A stretch of DNA of 64,000 nucleotides. Source: Mycteria americana. Taxonomy: Eukaryota; Chordata; Aves; Ciconiiformes; Ciconiidae. Positions 1-13,722 of the stretch are shown piece after piece (within the stretch, counting starts at the first letter, position 1; every line of letters starts with the position of its first letter). The notes under the pieces were generated by a model, which saw only the letters and a list, made by a program, of their open reading frames with translations, had not been told where the DNA came from and searched no databases. The position numbers were made by a program, and so were the translations under genes. The stretch covers positions 31,866,501 to 31,930,500 of the forward strand of contig NC_134368.1 of the NCBI RefSeq assembly GCF_035582795.1, given 5' to 3'.

Positions 1-3000
1 CCTATTAAAATGAAATCCAGTGAACAACAGGCTCCCGAGTTTATGGGCTGTCAAGTTAATTTCCATATAGCTGCACTGTCTTCCTTGTCATTGTTGGCCA
101 AGGGTTAATTCACCGCAGGAAAAAGTGTGACAAAATACATCACTGTAATCCCTTTCTTCTGTAAAGATGAAGCAGTAGAAAAGGAAAAGTAACAACTGGG
201 AAAATATTAAGATCCGGAATTTTTTATGTAAACTTCTCAGCCGTTCCTGACGTCCGCAGTAATAAACACTCGACAATAAACAGTGAGGACTTTCCTTAAA
301 CCTCTATAAGGTAACAACTTTGAGAGGAAAAAAAATTGTTCAAAGGCTTTTTCTGAACGCATTTGCATTTCCAGGCTTTGTTGTGTTATCTACATAAAAT
401 GAAGCAGTTGCTCTTTTGCCACTTAACCCTTCACTCCTCAGCACTGAAAGAGAGTCCCATGGCTGAGCTTGGCAGAAGTTGTCGGAAACTGATATCCTGA
501 CCGGTAAAATCCTGGCTTTTTGGAAGCTTTCTGCCAAAATCGTCCCAGACTTTTTGAGTCTGCATTTCATCCTCCATTTATTTCTTTCACCCCTGTAGTC
601 TTTTTCTCCAGCACTCCTGTACTTCATGCTGAACTGAAGGTCTCGATAAACCAGTATTTCCAAAACTGCTGGCATTCCTTATCCCCTCCATAATCTCAGC
701 GTTGCACGTCCCAGCCATCCTCCTCCATAGTGAATTTCATCGTACTTTGTATAGCCTTAGCCCCTGAGCAGTTCCTGTTTTCTGAGCCCTTGTCCTACCA
801 AATAAAAGTCAAAGGATCTCTACATCAACGTTTGCTTTTTCTATTATTAACCAAGACAGGCTGCTAATGCTTGGGCACCAAATAAACCGAATGAATGAAT
901 GAAACGTTCAGAGGCCCAGATGTTTTCAGAATAAGATGGGGCGCTTGGTTCACACAATTGTTCTGCCTTTTTTTTGTTTTCCTGCATGGTTCTTTCCTGT
1001 GGAGTGTAGGATATATTAACTTGCAGCCGCAGAGTACTTGAAACGCATCTACTGGATCAGCCTAGTACATCAGTGAAAGATGGCTAACAGTCTTCCTTTT
1101 CCTGTGCAGCTGTTGTTTGCAGAAAGGGATAATTTTTAAGTTGATTTATTTACCTTAGACTTTTTTTTTCCTTCTCTTAATCAGTGAACATCAGCATGCT
1201 AATTGTTACTAGTAGCTTTGAAACAATGAAAAACTTCATTGATACAATTAGGATTTTAATAGAAAAACATCCTTGACTTGCAGGTGGAAAGCTAAGGACT
1301 TTTGTCCTCAGGAATGTTGATATCACAGGGTTCCCAGTTAAAAAAAAAAGGAACAAAGGTCCATATATTCAGTTAGAAAAAAAACAGCAAGTCCTCAACT
1401 TGGTCTTTTAAGGTAAGGGGTGAAATTTATATATGATTTTCATGGTTTTAGTAAATCCCTACCTGCTGTAAATTATTGCTCATTCTCTCTTTAGACTGCC
1501 CACCGTGCTAGAACGGAGTGATCTCCACTGGCAAGGACCCTCGGTTGCAGAAATGGACTCGGGAATCCCCCGAGCTGTTCAACGAGGGCACAGAAACCAT
1601 CAGGAGAGGTACCACTGCTGCCCCGGTCCCGAGAACCAGCTGCTGCAAAGACACCACTGTCATTTCACACCAGATAAAACTTCTTTTTGCCTTCACAGGT
1701 CAGGAAAACTTAACCTTATTACCGTATGTAAAACAGCTCGCTGAAGTGCTGCCTCTGTCCACAGCACAAAGTGCAGCGGCACTTCGGGAGGGGGTCAGGC
1801 ACAGCCTCACATCCCCCCTATACTGTCCCTGTTTTTCCATTTACCGATGCTTCCCACAAAGCTCCTCTTTCCCATTCACTGTTTTTTTTCCTCTTTCTGT
1901 CTTACTGGCGGAGGCTGCCTCTCTGTGGCAAGAGCTTGTATGCAAGGAGGTTCTGCAAAATCCCCCTGCCTGCAGCCTCCGAAACGTGCAAGGGCATTAG
2001 TACGCTCCTGGGACAGTTTCATGAACTTGCAACAAAACATTGGAAGGCACCTAAGAATCTCCTCATTGTGCTTTGAGGAGCTGAGGGCTTGTGCATTGCC
2101 TGGTTATTAACTGAGGAGAACCGCCCCGCATCTTGTTCGCCACAAAGACACAGTATGCATGGGCTTCGCAAGTATGAAGCGGGATGGAGACACACGTGGC
2201 ATTGAAAGCAAACGGAAGAGAGTGAGCTGGGAGTCAGGGTTCAGGCTCTGCAGTGGCTTTGGGCGAGAGCAGAGGAATGGCTACGGGCTGTCTGCAGGGT
2301 GGAGAGGGAGGCGGGAGCACTGCACGGCCACCAGCCAAGCCTCCTCCAGAAATGAAGCAGCAGAGAATCCCCGGCAGGGCAAAGGTTGCTCTGGGCCTGC
2401 TCCAAGATCTGAAGTATATGGTCTAGTGTATAGACTGCTGACCTGTAGAGGGGAAATGCAAAGCCTAGACCTAGGCACCTACCCGCCCTTTTTGTGTAGG
2501 GGGAAAATGAGGTGCCTTAGAAGCGCAACCCAAACCCAACCGCACACAGATTGGGGAGCAAAGCTTGGGAAATTAACTTTCTTTCTGGCAATTAAAGTCC
2601 TGCCAAGCTTTGCTTTGAGCACTTCAGTCTTTCTTTGGCTGTAGTCCTGAACCTCTCTGGGGGTATAAAACTGATAAAAAGGTTTTTTGCCAGCCTGAGA
2701 TCACAAAAACCATTGATGCTCTGGGGAGGGATGAGGCCTCCTTTCTCCACCCGCTGCAGCACATTTCACCAGCAGAAGATTTCAGAGCAACTAGACCAGC
2801 GAAGGGTCAACATTTTGCTATTGCAATAGAAACCCTCCCCACCAAAGCTTTTTTGGCTTTTAGCATACATCTGCCTTACAGGGATGAGTTTCCTGTAAAC
2901 AGATACAAATCAGCTTTCCACTGAAGTGTCTTGCGTGGGAAAGTGCCCAGACATCAAGATGGAAGAGCTTCTCAGGAAACACGTCCGTTTTGACATCTCA

Positions 3001-4021
3001 CTTTGTCAGTGCCACACCACTTCTTGCCCGCTGGCCTCAGGGGCTTCTGGGGAGATCAGGCTGCCCCGACCCACGGCTCCTGGGCAGGCGATGCTCACCG
3101 CTAGCGCGCTAACTGCAGTTATCACGCTACAGAGACTGGTAATTATCAGGGGGGTGGGAGAGAAGGTCCAGTCAAACAAAACATATCACAACGCTGCTTT
3201 TTAGTACTCTTGGTTGATCATTATTGGCACGATACAGCAAACCGAAGTGTTAGCTTCTCCCACGAGGCAGTTTTTATAATTTCAAAAGGAAAAAAAAGGG
3301 GAAAAGCAGTTAATCCTCTCCTAATAATGAATGGCCGCTGCTCCGCGGCCCATGAAAGGCAGGACTGTCTGCGGCACAGCAGGCGCAAGGACTTGGCAGG
3401 AGCCACCATGACCCTTTATCTGTTTTCCCCTCTCAGAAGAAAGCAAGCTGCTGTTTTTCCCTTTCCTGTTTCTTTGCTTGGAGAAATTTGTTAATTCCTC
3501 TGAGATTTACATCCTGACCTGTGTAAATCTTTGAACTGCTCTCTTTAGCATTTCACTCGCGGAGGCTCCTCGCTGAGAAATGAGGCTTCAGGAGCATGGG
3601 ATAGCGTTATTTATTCATCTGACATTAGTAACCTATGAGGCAGTGTTCATCAAAGAATTGCTTAGGTTTGTCTGTGCTACAGTCACGCAGTGCTACTCAC
3701 AATATGGGGTGATTTTCCTTAATTAAATCTCTTGATATTGTTTAACGCAATGGCCTAAATATGCTAATGCTGTCTGTCTGATTCCACTTGTTTCTTAAAA
3801 CAAAATTCAGCCAGAACTGAATATTGCTTTAGGTATGCTTCTTAATGTACATCCTATACAAAAAGGAGTGATGTATGTAAATATCTGCATTCTGTGCAGG
3901 CTAGTAGTGATTATACTGTAATTCCATGGTCATGGACAGTCTTCTTTAATGCTTAAATTATTCACTGCTACCATGTAAAAAATTCAGAAGAGGAAATTGA
4001 GGAAGAATATTTCCGAATTCA

Positions 4022-4077
4022 GAATATGCACATACACATACATGCACATACACATACATACACACACATATACATAA
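4022..4077. repeat. CA/TA-rich microsatellite
   Basis: An interrupted run of CACATA and TACACA units. Confidence 0.85.
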
Positions 4078-7000
4078 CTTGTAGTCATTGGCTAATTTAG
4101 TTAACTTATAAATATGATATTTTTTTTCTTTAAAGCAGGGCACAAGTGACAAATATCTAAGAAAAGAATGCAGTTCTTTTACGAAGAAGCAGCTTTGTCC
4201 TCAGCCTGTGACCACAGAGCACCTCTACTTCAGGTCTTGCGCAGCTCCCACCATCAACAGAGCCAGAAAGAAAAAGAAGGGGATTCTCAGGAAAGGGCAG
4301 CAAGGATTCCTGCTTACACCTGAAAGCCCTGTGAAAGGAAGGTGCAAGCAAAGGAAGGGTGCGCGTCAACTAGTAAGCAACTAAGAAGAGCACAGCCCTG
4401 CAAAGAGAAAAGCCTAATTGCTCTTTTCTGTTAATGAGGATTCTGCACATCGGTGCAGCTGCTCCTGGGATCTGCTCAGAGCAGCCACTGAGGGGTTTTG
4501 GGAAGCACCTAACGCTGGGCGTTGGGGGTGGTTAGCGGGCAGCATCTTCTTCATCCCGCTCCCAGACCCACGTTCCTGCGCCAAGGCTGCAGGTGCTGCT
4601 GCCCACGCGCCGGCTGCCTTCCCCTTCCTCCCCCTGCTCCTGCTCACCTCCTCCCGCAGAGACAGACCGGTGGAAGCCCAGGGAGCTGGGGAATACGGCC
4701 CCAGCCCAAAACGGGCCTCACCAGGGTGGCACTATAATTCAGGGTGGGCTTTGCTTTGGGGAGATGCTGATAACTTGTCCATCACTTGGAGCTATCTCTG
4801 AAGTGAAGGCATGCCACGAGCGCTGCCGGAGAGACATGTTTTCTCAGTGGGTTATAAATAATTGAATTCTGATGTTCAGGCAAGTCCTTTAGTTTCCTCT
4901 GTTTAAGCCCTCCGGGAGTTTTGCTGTTGTTCTCAGGCTCTCCGATTCCTATTCCTGTCAGTAAGCAACGAAGAAATTGGCTCTTTCTGAAAAGCTTTTG
5001 CTTTGGCACTGTATTGGTTGTCGCTAATAGCATCTGCTTGATTATTGTTGTAACAGCTGCACCTGACAGCCTTGAGGAGGGACCAGATATCTGGACCACG
5101 TTCATCTTGCCTGCCTAACATTAGACATTGACCGCAGTGGTAGGTGCCTGCATCTGAACTTGGTGCCTGGGTGCCCATCCTGGCTGAGGAGATCTTGTCA
5201 GCTGAGATCTCGTAATCCATCTGGTCAAATCTAGCCAACTACTTTAGGCAAGAGTAATTGCTCTCTGTATTTTATTGACTCTGCTGACTCTAAAGGCTGC
5301 TTAGTCACCAAGCTGGAATGTAGACGTGCCTCAGAGGCACCTAAAGTCAGGTAAGAGTCATCTCTCCCTTGTTACTCTGCTGTATATAACAATCATGTGT
5401 TTGCTGATTCAAACATTTCAAAATCAGAGCTTCTAGTCTGCTATATTTACTGAAGTTTGCTTAAATGCTTGAAAATTGTTTGTTTGCTTATAAATGCTGA
5501 GGTGCAGTGCAAAACTCACCAAGCCTTTAAGCTTGCAATGTAGGAGAAGCAGTGGCAGTCCCTCATACCAGTTCCCCAGTTTTGGCAATTTTGTGGTGCT
5601 GCTCAGTTCCCCTGGACTCTGTTGTGTTCTTTTAAATCTCCAAAATATGTTACAGTATGTGGGAAAGTTGTGAGAGACTCCTAGGGCTTGTTTTTATGTT
5701 CTTGCTGCAGAATGGCAGCTGAAAATCTCCAGAAGAATGGCAATGAAACTTGCTGCCGATAATTCTTTATTAATGCAGAGAGACTCAGGGCTCTGGTTAC
5801 ACGTGCTTATTCCGAAACAATCACTTCACTCCACTGTACTGGGAGAAATGAGCACCTGCTGCATGGGCTGCAGTATCGCAGTAATTCTCCTGTATTAGCT
5901 GTTGACATTGTCTGAAAGACAAAAGACGTTGTTTCCAATGTGCCGGGCTTTTTACTAAAAATGAGCAGTGATCTGCTACCATATCCTCTCTCCTGCTATC
6001 TGCCCCGTACCCCTTGGAGAACAGGGGCACAAGACTATAGCCTGCATAGTCCAGTCATTGTTTCCTTTTCATGGGAAACAAGACTTGTCCATCGGCCAAA
6101 CAGCATTTGAACATCTCATATGACCTAACCAGACTTCCCTGTGTGAGGTGGCTGTGACCCAGCCTTCAGGTGCTGAGAAAAGAGAACAATCCCCTACCTC
6201 AGGGACACATCCAGAGGAGCGAATTGCCATCCTGGCTACACTGGCTCACGTCTCTGCACAGAGATGCATGATGCTGGGAGTGAAACTTGTGCCTCGGTGA
6301 GAAAAGGGGAAGAGCTGACTCACTGCAGCTGGTGAGTCTGTAAGGATCTCAAATGGACTGAACAGATTTTGCTTGCAAACCGAACGTGATTCCTGGGAAA
6401 CTCTGGCACCCGCTGCACTGAGACCGGACTCTTAGTACCTGGTAGTAACAGCAGACAGGTCAAACACACCCCACCACTTTGCAGAAGTAGGAATTTGGTA
6501 CTGGGTAGTGTGAATGGGGGTTATATTATGACTGTCACCTCAATGGCTTGTTCCAGATACTGCTCATGTTTTGACTGATATCTTCACTAATCGTTTCTGA
6601 ATAAAAGAAATTTCATTCATCTCTTCATCTAACCACTGTTGCTGGAAAGAAAAACGTTTATACATACTTCTTGCCAGCACATAAATTGATGGCTTAGTCC
6701 AGCCAGCCATGGCAGTGAGACTCCTTAGTGCTACCTGCCTCTATTTTATACAAAAGCAATGGGCCCACCAAGGTGCCTGCTGTGCCATGGGTTCCTGCAC
6801 CACCCATGCTGGGCAGAGCATACAGTGAACATAACCCACACTGTCAGACCATTGCAGATATTTCATATGCTGATCTGAATACCTCTTCCACTTTGGATAC
6901 CACAAGACCTTCCAGCTTTACCAGCATGGGGGGATACCAGCGAGCCAAGAACTGATGGTGCTGCTGGCTGCAGAGGTCTCCCTGCCACTGGCTTGCCCAG

Positions 7001-7674
7001 CAGGTGTGTCTAGGAAGATGGAGTAGGACCTGCTGTCATCCTTTTTCAAGATTGGGAGAACTTGGGTGACACATCTGGCATTACATGGTCACATTATAAA
7101 TGCAGAGAACTCCCCTCCAAAGAAGGTCCAAGGGGTTTCCATGCGTGTATGCTATATACAATATGCAGAAATGTAGATTTTTACATTGATAAATTACATT
7201 TCATCTCAGGTATGTAACAGCAGCAAGGATAGGAAAGAATAAGGGGGAAAACACATTGGTTTTGCTTATATTCTTGTAATAATCCATATACTTGTCCAGG
7301 AATTGCAAGCAGCTCTTCATTAGGGTTTTACAGATAATATCCTGTGGTTTAACCTTGTTTTCTGGTTTTAAACTTTGCTTTCTGATCTTTCTTCAGCAAC
7401 AGGTTAAGCTTAGGTGAAGGAAAAAGCATGTGAGGATATAGCAATACCTTCTCTACCTCGCCCTAGCTGGAAACGTCAGGAATCCACAAAAAAAGCTGTA
7501 AGGCAGAGTGAAACTACAGCCTCTAAGAAAGGCCTGGAGTAAAAGGATACTTTCATGTACTGATGGGTGCTGTCAGGCAATTACTGGCACAGCCTTATAC
7601 TACCAAGGTCATTGGCACCTCTTGGTACCTCCTTTCTCCCGAGGAGTGACCCGTGGCAGCTGGACAGCCCGCGC

Positions 7675-7692
7675 CCCTCGGCGCGCCGAGGG
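7675..7692. repeat. 18-base GC palindrome
   Basis: A perfect 18-base palindrome with GGCGCGCC at its centre, in otherwise AT-rich intergenic DNA. Confidence 0.95.
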
Positions 7693-9844
7693 AGGGAGGC
7701 CTCCAGTGGACAGATGTGCAAAACACCACCTTATTTTTCTCATTTTTGTGTTCTGCTAACATATTCCGTCTGCAAGGCAGTTGTGTCTGAAAGCGCATTA
7801 ATTCCCATGGTACTAAAATGTCCTAAAAGCTATTGTGAGCCAAAGGTTTTTACAAACACCTTTTATTTTAAGATGAGGCAAACGAGTCTTTTTTTTCTTT
7901 TTTACCAAAATAGTAATCTCCAATTAATAAAATTGTTGATTGCTGGGTAGCTAACACAAACAAAAGCTAAGACAAATTTAAGATATTTTATTTAAACAAA
8001 TTATGCCTTTTGGTAGAATAGCAGAGGAGGAAGCAGATGTCTTATTTACATCCCTGCAGAAGGTCCAGCATCTTCCACTCACCAGCAACATTAACAGTAG
8101 TTCATACTCCTATGAGTAAGAGCTCCCCTTTCCAGTGCCACCATCTGTTTTGTATTTCCCCTTTCCCCCTGGGACACCCAGTTTCTGCCCAGCAGCTGGA
8201 CACAACGCAGCCCCCAAAGGCAGCAGCCAGTGCTGTGCCGTGCCTGGGTCTGCAATGTGCACGCATTTATTTATTTATTGTCTGCCCAGTACCTACTTAT
8301 TGCCCAGCTGGTAGACCAAACCATACCAAGAACAGCTGACTTCACTCGATGACTTGTCTCTCTATGGAGATACTCGTTTGGGTCTCTTTCCTCCACCCAG
8401 CAACTGATTTTCATGGAACGTACAGGAATTTAATGTCTTTGAGAGTGCTAGCCTTCCATCAAACCTGGCCAGCAGGTTCAGAAGTTATTAGTGGGAGACA
8501 GACAGTGAGACTTCGTTTCTTAGGAAACCAGCCTAAAAATAAACCATCTCAGTGGTAATCTGAGGTTACTCACCTTCTTCCACATTGCTTTCAAAATCCT
8601 GTTGGACTTGTTATTTCCAGATGCCTAAACAGAGGCATGGGTGATAGATGCTTCTCTTTATCTAACATGGATATTCGTATGTTTAGGTCCTCCTGCCCTC
8701 CTACCATTGGACCCTTTCAGCTCTCTATCTATGTTTGTCCCTGTTCTTGGATGGCAGCTTTTGTATATAATTTATTTTTCATCACTTCCGAAGTGGATCA
8801 CTGAAACCTGCTCTAGCTGGAGTTGAGTATAAAAGGCATCCCTCTGAGGTCCTGTCTTGTTTAGGATAGAGCTGCCTACCTTTTGCAGATCATATTGTAT
8901 AACATATACCACCATACATACAAATGAAACAGGTCACCAGTAGCCAAATGTCATGCAGTCAAACCTAGTTTTGAAATAGGGAAGCTTTCCAGCTCCAAAC
9001 TTCTCATTCTTTTTTATTTTTTGATTAACAGACCCAGAACAGATATCTACACAAACCCTTCCTGTTGCCTGAAACAAGTACTTTGGTGATGAGATAAAAC
9101 TGTACCTACATTTAGCTAACCTATTGAGCAGCTAGTCTGTCAAATGACACAGTTTTATTCCATCTCTAGAGCAATTAAGCATTATCTTGTAGAGAGTGAA
9201 TTGAAACATTTGGCATTTGTGAATGTAGGAAATGTGCACATGCATTTACATGTTATCACTCCTCCTGACCCAGGTGGCCACCAATGTTTATAAGCTGCCT
9301 GGAGCTGCCCGTATTTCCCACTTGACCCTGTGGTTGTGTTTTTCTGAGCACCCTGCACTCAGACATCTCCGTACTTGCTGTATTCTGGGGTTTCTGCAGC
9401 CCTTCAGACTGTTTCTACCCCACCTGAGGTGGCCACCCAAGCTCAGCACTAGATACATCATCTGTAAGGCATGGGCAGCCCTTGTGCTGCCCCGATGCTG
9501 CACTAGGGAAGCCTTGGCTGAAGCAGCATCCTGCTCTGCCAGGGCTCTTGGAGTAAGGTGTAAACAAGGAGACAGCGCAGGGGAGAGCAGAAGGCATGGC
9601 AAAGAGGTCCCGCAAACCCACTGGGCGGGAAGGACTGTAAGACTTACACTTAGTTTGTACAGAGAAAAAGCAGCGGAGGAGGCACATCCACCAACAGACA
9701 AACGTTACAACAAAGACAGCAGTGGTCAAATGCCTCTATTTTTTTCAAGGCAGGACAAAAAGAAGCCACCTAAATTTACAAGAAACGGACTTAAGCTAGA
9801 CTTGAGATCAAACTGCCCAAGTGAAAATGAGTAATCTCAGGGGA

Positions 9845-9990
9845 AAGGCTGGCCGAGAGAATATGAAATTCCTACCTTTGGAATGGGGATGTTCTGGATA
9901 TTTTTAGGGACAGGATAGACCAACATCTACTAGGGCTAGCCTAGGTGTAATTGACCTCTTAGGTATTGCAGGGGGTTGGATAAATAAAAG
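9845..9990 (+). mobile_element. Possible ancient CR1-like 3' relic
   Basis: The order GGACAGGATAGACCAACATC, GGCTAGCCTAGGTGTAATTG and GGGGGTTGGATA resembles the 3' part of old CR1-type LINEs, which end in a similar 'recover and decide' pattern. It is weak and no terminal repeat is visible. Confidence 0.4.
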
Positions 9991-10540
9991 AACCTTTGCC
10001 CAGCTCCATCCCTGTATTTTCTATCCTAAGGAAGAATCAAATACACAAAGTTGGACCTACCATCACTGGTGTATCGGTATGGGCCAGTCAGTGTGGTCAG
10101 GCAGTCCTTTCGTGCCTGAAGATTTCTAAAGACTGAAAAGAAAAGGAAGAAAAAGGAGGTAATGCAGAGAACAAAAAGGAGCCTCGGAAACGGTGATAAA
10201 ATCTTTGAAGTATGGAACGGGGAAACGGTTGGGGAATTAAAGAGTAAATGGAAAAAAATGATGTATGCGGGAACCTTGTCCTTCCGACACTAGATGGCTC
10301 TGCAACCCCGAGGAAAGCTTGCCTTGCTGGACAGGCTTCCTTTTTCTTGGGAAAATAAAAGTAGCAAACGGACACAAAGGTGATGAGAATGCTTCCAGTC
10401 TGTCTTTATTAAAGAAGAGCAACACTGCAACTGCAGATCCTCGCTCCTAGATTAAGGAGTTTAATTACGCTGATGTGTTTCGATTGCATGTGCGTCGTGC
10501 TTCATAATAGCCTTTAGAATATTTTGTTGAAGGTTACCAG

Positions 10541-10586
10541 ATGCATTGCATAAAAGTATGCATTGCATAAAAGTATGCATTGCATT
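10541..10586. repeat. 17-base tandem repeat
   Basis: The unit ATGCATTGCATAAAAGT occurs 2.6 times head to tail with no mismatch seen across the two full copies. Confidence 0.9.
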
Positions 10587-12452
10587 GCTATATATGCAAT
10601 ATAGAGTTAGATTAGTTAAAATACAAGAGAAAATAAGTTTTAACTACTGACTTAGTATGCCATAGATATTTTGAACATGAAGTATTGTCAACTTTAAATT
10701 TCATTTGTTAGTTCTTTTTACAGAAGTTATTTTAAAGATGAACTTCATGATTTCCATCTATGCTCAAGGCTGCTTCCCAAACCTGCTCTAATTTGAGTGT
10801 AGGTAGAGGCTTTTTTCTGGAAATCAGTGCCCTCACTGTACTAGTTCATGGAAGAAGAGACTAAGGGGGTGAAAAACAAAGTCTCTAAGTCTTCTTGCCA
10901 TGCCAGAGCACCAGAGCTGGCTCTTCTCTCTTCCATCGGCAGCTGCTCGGCAGAGGGGCACGTTAGTAAGCGGAGGGAGCACGGCCTGCGTGTGCACCCA
11001 TGCCGCACCGAAGCTGGTTGTTCCCGTTTGTGCAGGGACTCGGGCAGAGAAGTTCACGGCAGTGACTGGTTTCTGAACAGATGCAAGTTGAGATTTATGT
11101 CTCAGAACTAGTTGCTCAAAACCTGTTTGTTTTTCAGCAAACAGCAAGCCTAAATTAGTAGTTTGTGTAATTTTCAGTTTGATTTTTTTTTTTTTTTCAC
11201 ATGTGATCCTCTTCTCTTGCCTGCTTAGAGTTGAAGTGCACTGATGGCTTGGATCCCATGGAACAGTCTGTACAGTACTGGCAGAATCAAGCATTTTCGT
11301 AAGAATCACTAATGTAATATCAGGTCTGACCCATTTTACAGAAGGATGGGAGTGAGAAGTGAGCTGCTGTGGTACAAGAATACCAGGAGAACTGAATGCA
11401 GTTTGGGTTTGGAGAACTTCAATAACCTGACTATGACACAACATTTTTAAACAGCAAGCAATGCAACTCCATAAATAAACAAGTTCATTGCCAAAAATTT
11501 ATAGCTTTTTAATTTTTTAAAATTTTTGTAAGTGCTTTTACTTATATCAGAGAGGTAAAAGGAGATCCACTGAAATAGGAGCTTTCTAGTTTCTGTTGTA
11601 AAGCATCAGCACTCAGAAAACCATTAGCATGAAGGTAATTTGGTTTTGGAAGAATTTGGACTCACTTGGCACAGAGACTGCCCTTCTTATCTGAGCATGT
11701 TATATTAAGCACTAAAAACTTCCTCAGATTTTTGTCACTTTCAAGTTATCTTTCCGTATTTTTGTTGGTCTCCTGGTAGGGAACTACACCTTTATCAGTC
11801 TATCCAAAACACTGCTGCTAGGCAAGGTCACCTTCCTTTTCTGCTGTTTTTCCTTTGTCACCTCACTCTGGAAGCTGTCACTGGCTTCCTGTCTCTTGGT
11901 GCATCATATCAAATCTCCATTTTCTCATTGTCAGGCATTTATCTACTATTATCTGTATGTATCTAGGTTCTGTATTTTATGAAGAGGAATTACACAGGTT
12001 TGCATAAATGGCTTATTTTTAGAAGCTCATGAAAGCTCCTAATGCAAGTATTTGCCAATAACACGAATGATATGCTTGAGCGATATCTGAACTTGTTATT
12101 TACATTGTGATTTACAAATAAAAGTTTTCTTATTGCACTCCTTAGATACCTGGTTCAGAGAGAAACATTTCATCAGACTGTGAAGTTTAAAATCTCTATG
12201 ATTACCATGTCCAGGTAGGGTTTCTCTTAGCTTTGTGCCTATTACCTGCAATAATCTGTTAGTGATGGCTTAATTAAAAAGAGTTTTGATGCTGTGTATC
12301 AGAGTGAAGAAATGTGTAATAAAAGTCCAGGAGCCATCTAAGTGAAGAAGGGGTTTCTGAGAGGGCCGAGGGCACTGGGGGCTGTGGAAAGCTAAGAAGG
12401 AGACCAGTGTGTGCAATGGTATGAGACTGTTATGATCCTCTGAAGTCTCCTT

Positions 12453-12531
12453 CATGTATATGAGTATGGATATTTGAGTACACATACTCAAATCCATGTA
12501 TATGAGTGTTCAGCATCATATACATGGATTT
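12453..12531. repeat. Nested inverted and direct repeats
   Basis: Two perfect inverted repeats lie side by side: 12472-12480 with 12485-12493 (9 bp arms, 4-base loop) and 12490-12505 with 12516-12531 (16 bp arms, 10-base loop). The 13-base word CATGTATATGAGT also occurs directly at 12453 and 12495. The block could fold as a pair of hairpins. Confidence 0.85.
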
Positions 12532-13559
12532 AAGCACAGCAGAGAGAAAACTTCATTTAGTGCCCTCTCTTCATGTCAGATGATTCCCCTTTAGTAGCTA
12601 CTTGCTCACATTTGTCACCTTCCATCCACCTTCCATCTCCTCTTTTTGCAGTACCAGCCGGGAAATCCCTGCTGAGAGCACCAGACCCCGACGTGTCTAT
12701 AGGGCACGCTCTGCTGGGAGATGAGACTTGAACTAATAACCTCCACTGTGTTGTTACTCAAAGCCTACATCATTTAGAAAATATCCAGTGTTTTCCTCCT
12801 AAAAATCCCGATGACAATCTTATTTACAGCACTAAGTACTTCTTCCTGGGCCAGGCAAGATTTCTATATTTCAGGAAATAATATTTAGTTTTCCCTTTCT
12901 TGGAGTGTTTTAGTTAGCTTCTTGTGCTCTCCTGTGAAACTGCAGTTTTGTCATTACAGCATCAAGCCGCAGTCTTGATGCTGTGGAAGAAAAATGTGAA
13001 GCAGCTGATGGAAAGTTGTTGATGCCGTTAATTAGTCTCAACTTTATTATTTTGTGTATGTTCAAACACTGGAGCACAGAAGCTGGATAGAATCCCACAG
13101 CACTAAGCAAGCACCGCGCAACATGGGAAGTGAGACACAATCCCTACATCCAAAAGCTTTACACCAGCCTGTTTTCCTATGGATTGAAGCTAGTGCCTTT
13201 TTTCCACATACTAAAAGCAGCTTAACAGATAAGATGAAGAAAAGACCCTGCTTTACTACCTTGGGCTCAGATGGTTCAGTACCCTGGAATACCATAGGAA
13301 TTATTCACAAATTAATCCTGATCTGTAGCAGCCACAGAGGTTTGGTATAAACTTTGAAGGCATATGCAAGGGAGAAGAAGCAGAGGACCATTTTTCTCTG
13401 TGTAAAGAGGTAATGGAGACCATGTACAGAGCTCTGTGAACACATTTTACGAGGGACGTTGCAGTTCAGGAGAAAGTGCAGAAGAGGGTTGCAGTGAAAG
13501 AGGGAGAATGGAAAAATGAAAGGAGGTTGATTATGGCGGATTTACCTTCACAGGGAGAA

Positions 13560-13722
13560 AAATCTAGGGCCCAGAGGCATAGCAAGAACTGGCAGCTGGA
13601 AGCCAAAGCCATATATATCTGATCACAGGGTTTGATCAAGGACAATTATTAGTGATGGCAGACTGCTGGGGAAGTGGTGAATTCTCCACCTCTTGCTGAC
13701 TTCAGATGAGCGCTGGACCCCT
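13560..13722 (+). mobile_element. Possible ancient LINE 3' relic
   Basis: A segment with GGGAAGTGGTGAATTCTCCA followed by a short CTGACTTCAGATGAG stretch recalls CR1/L2-type 3' ends. Divergence is high and the call is tentative. Confidence 0.3.

Larger units (their letters stand above)
1..9844. other. Intergenic, no gene recognised
   Basis: Mostly AT-rich, with GC-richer patches at 2,220-2,450, 4,480-4,720 and 7,620-7,700. No exon, RNA gene or clear repeat was recognised except the microsatellite at 4,022 and the palindrome at 7,675. The first 300 bases are free of repeats. Confidence 0.6.

Noticed and set aside
2225..2300. Possible MIR-like head (GGAGTCAGGGTTCAGGCTCT)
   Set aside because: Only a short stretch resembles the MIR core, with no matching tail; too weak to call.
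2159..2644. Open frame of 161 codons on the plus strand
   Set aside because: No recognisable domain, no splice context, and composition follows a local GC-rich patch; probably chance.
9232..9834. Open frame of 200 codons on the plus strand
   Set aside because: No recognised protein features; an overlapping antisense frame of similar length points to base composition rather than coding.
10833..11444. Open frame of 203 codons on the minus strand, the longest in the intergenic part
   Set aside because: The translation resembles no known family and includes a Lys-rich stretch made by a homopolymer run. No retrogene hallmark such as a poly(A) tail or target duplication was found.
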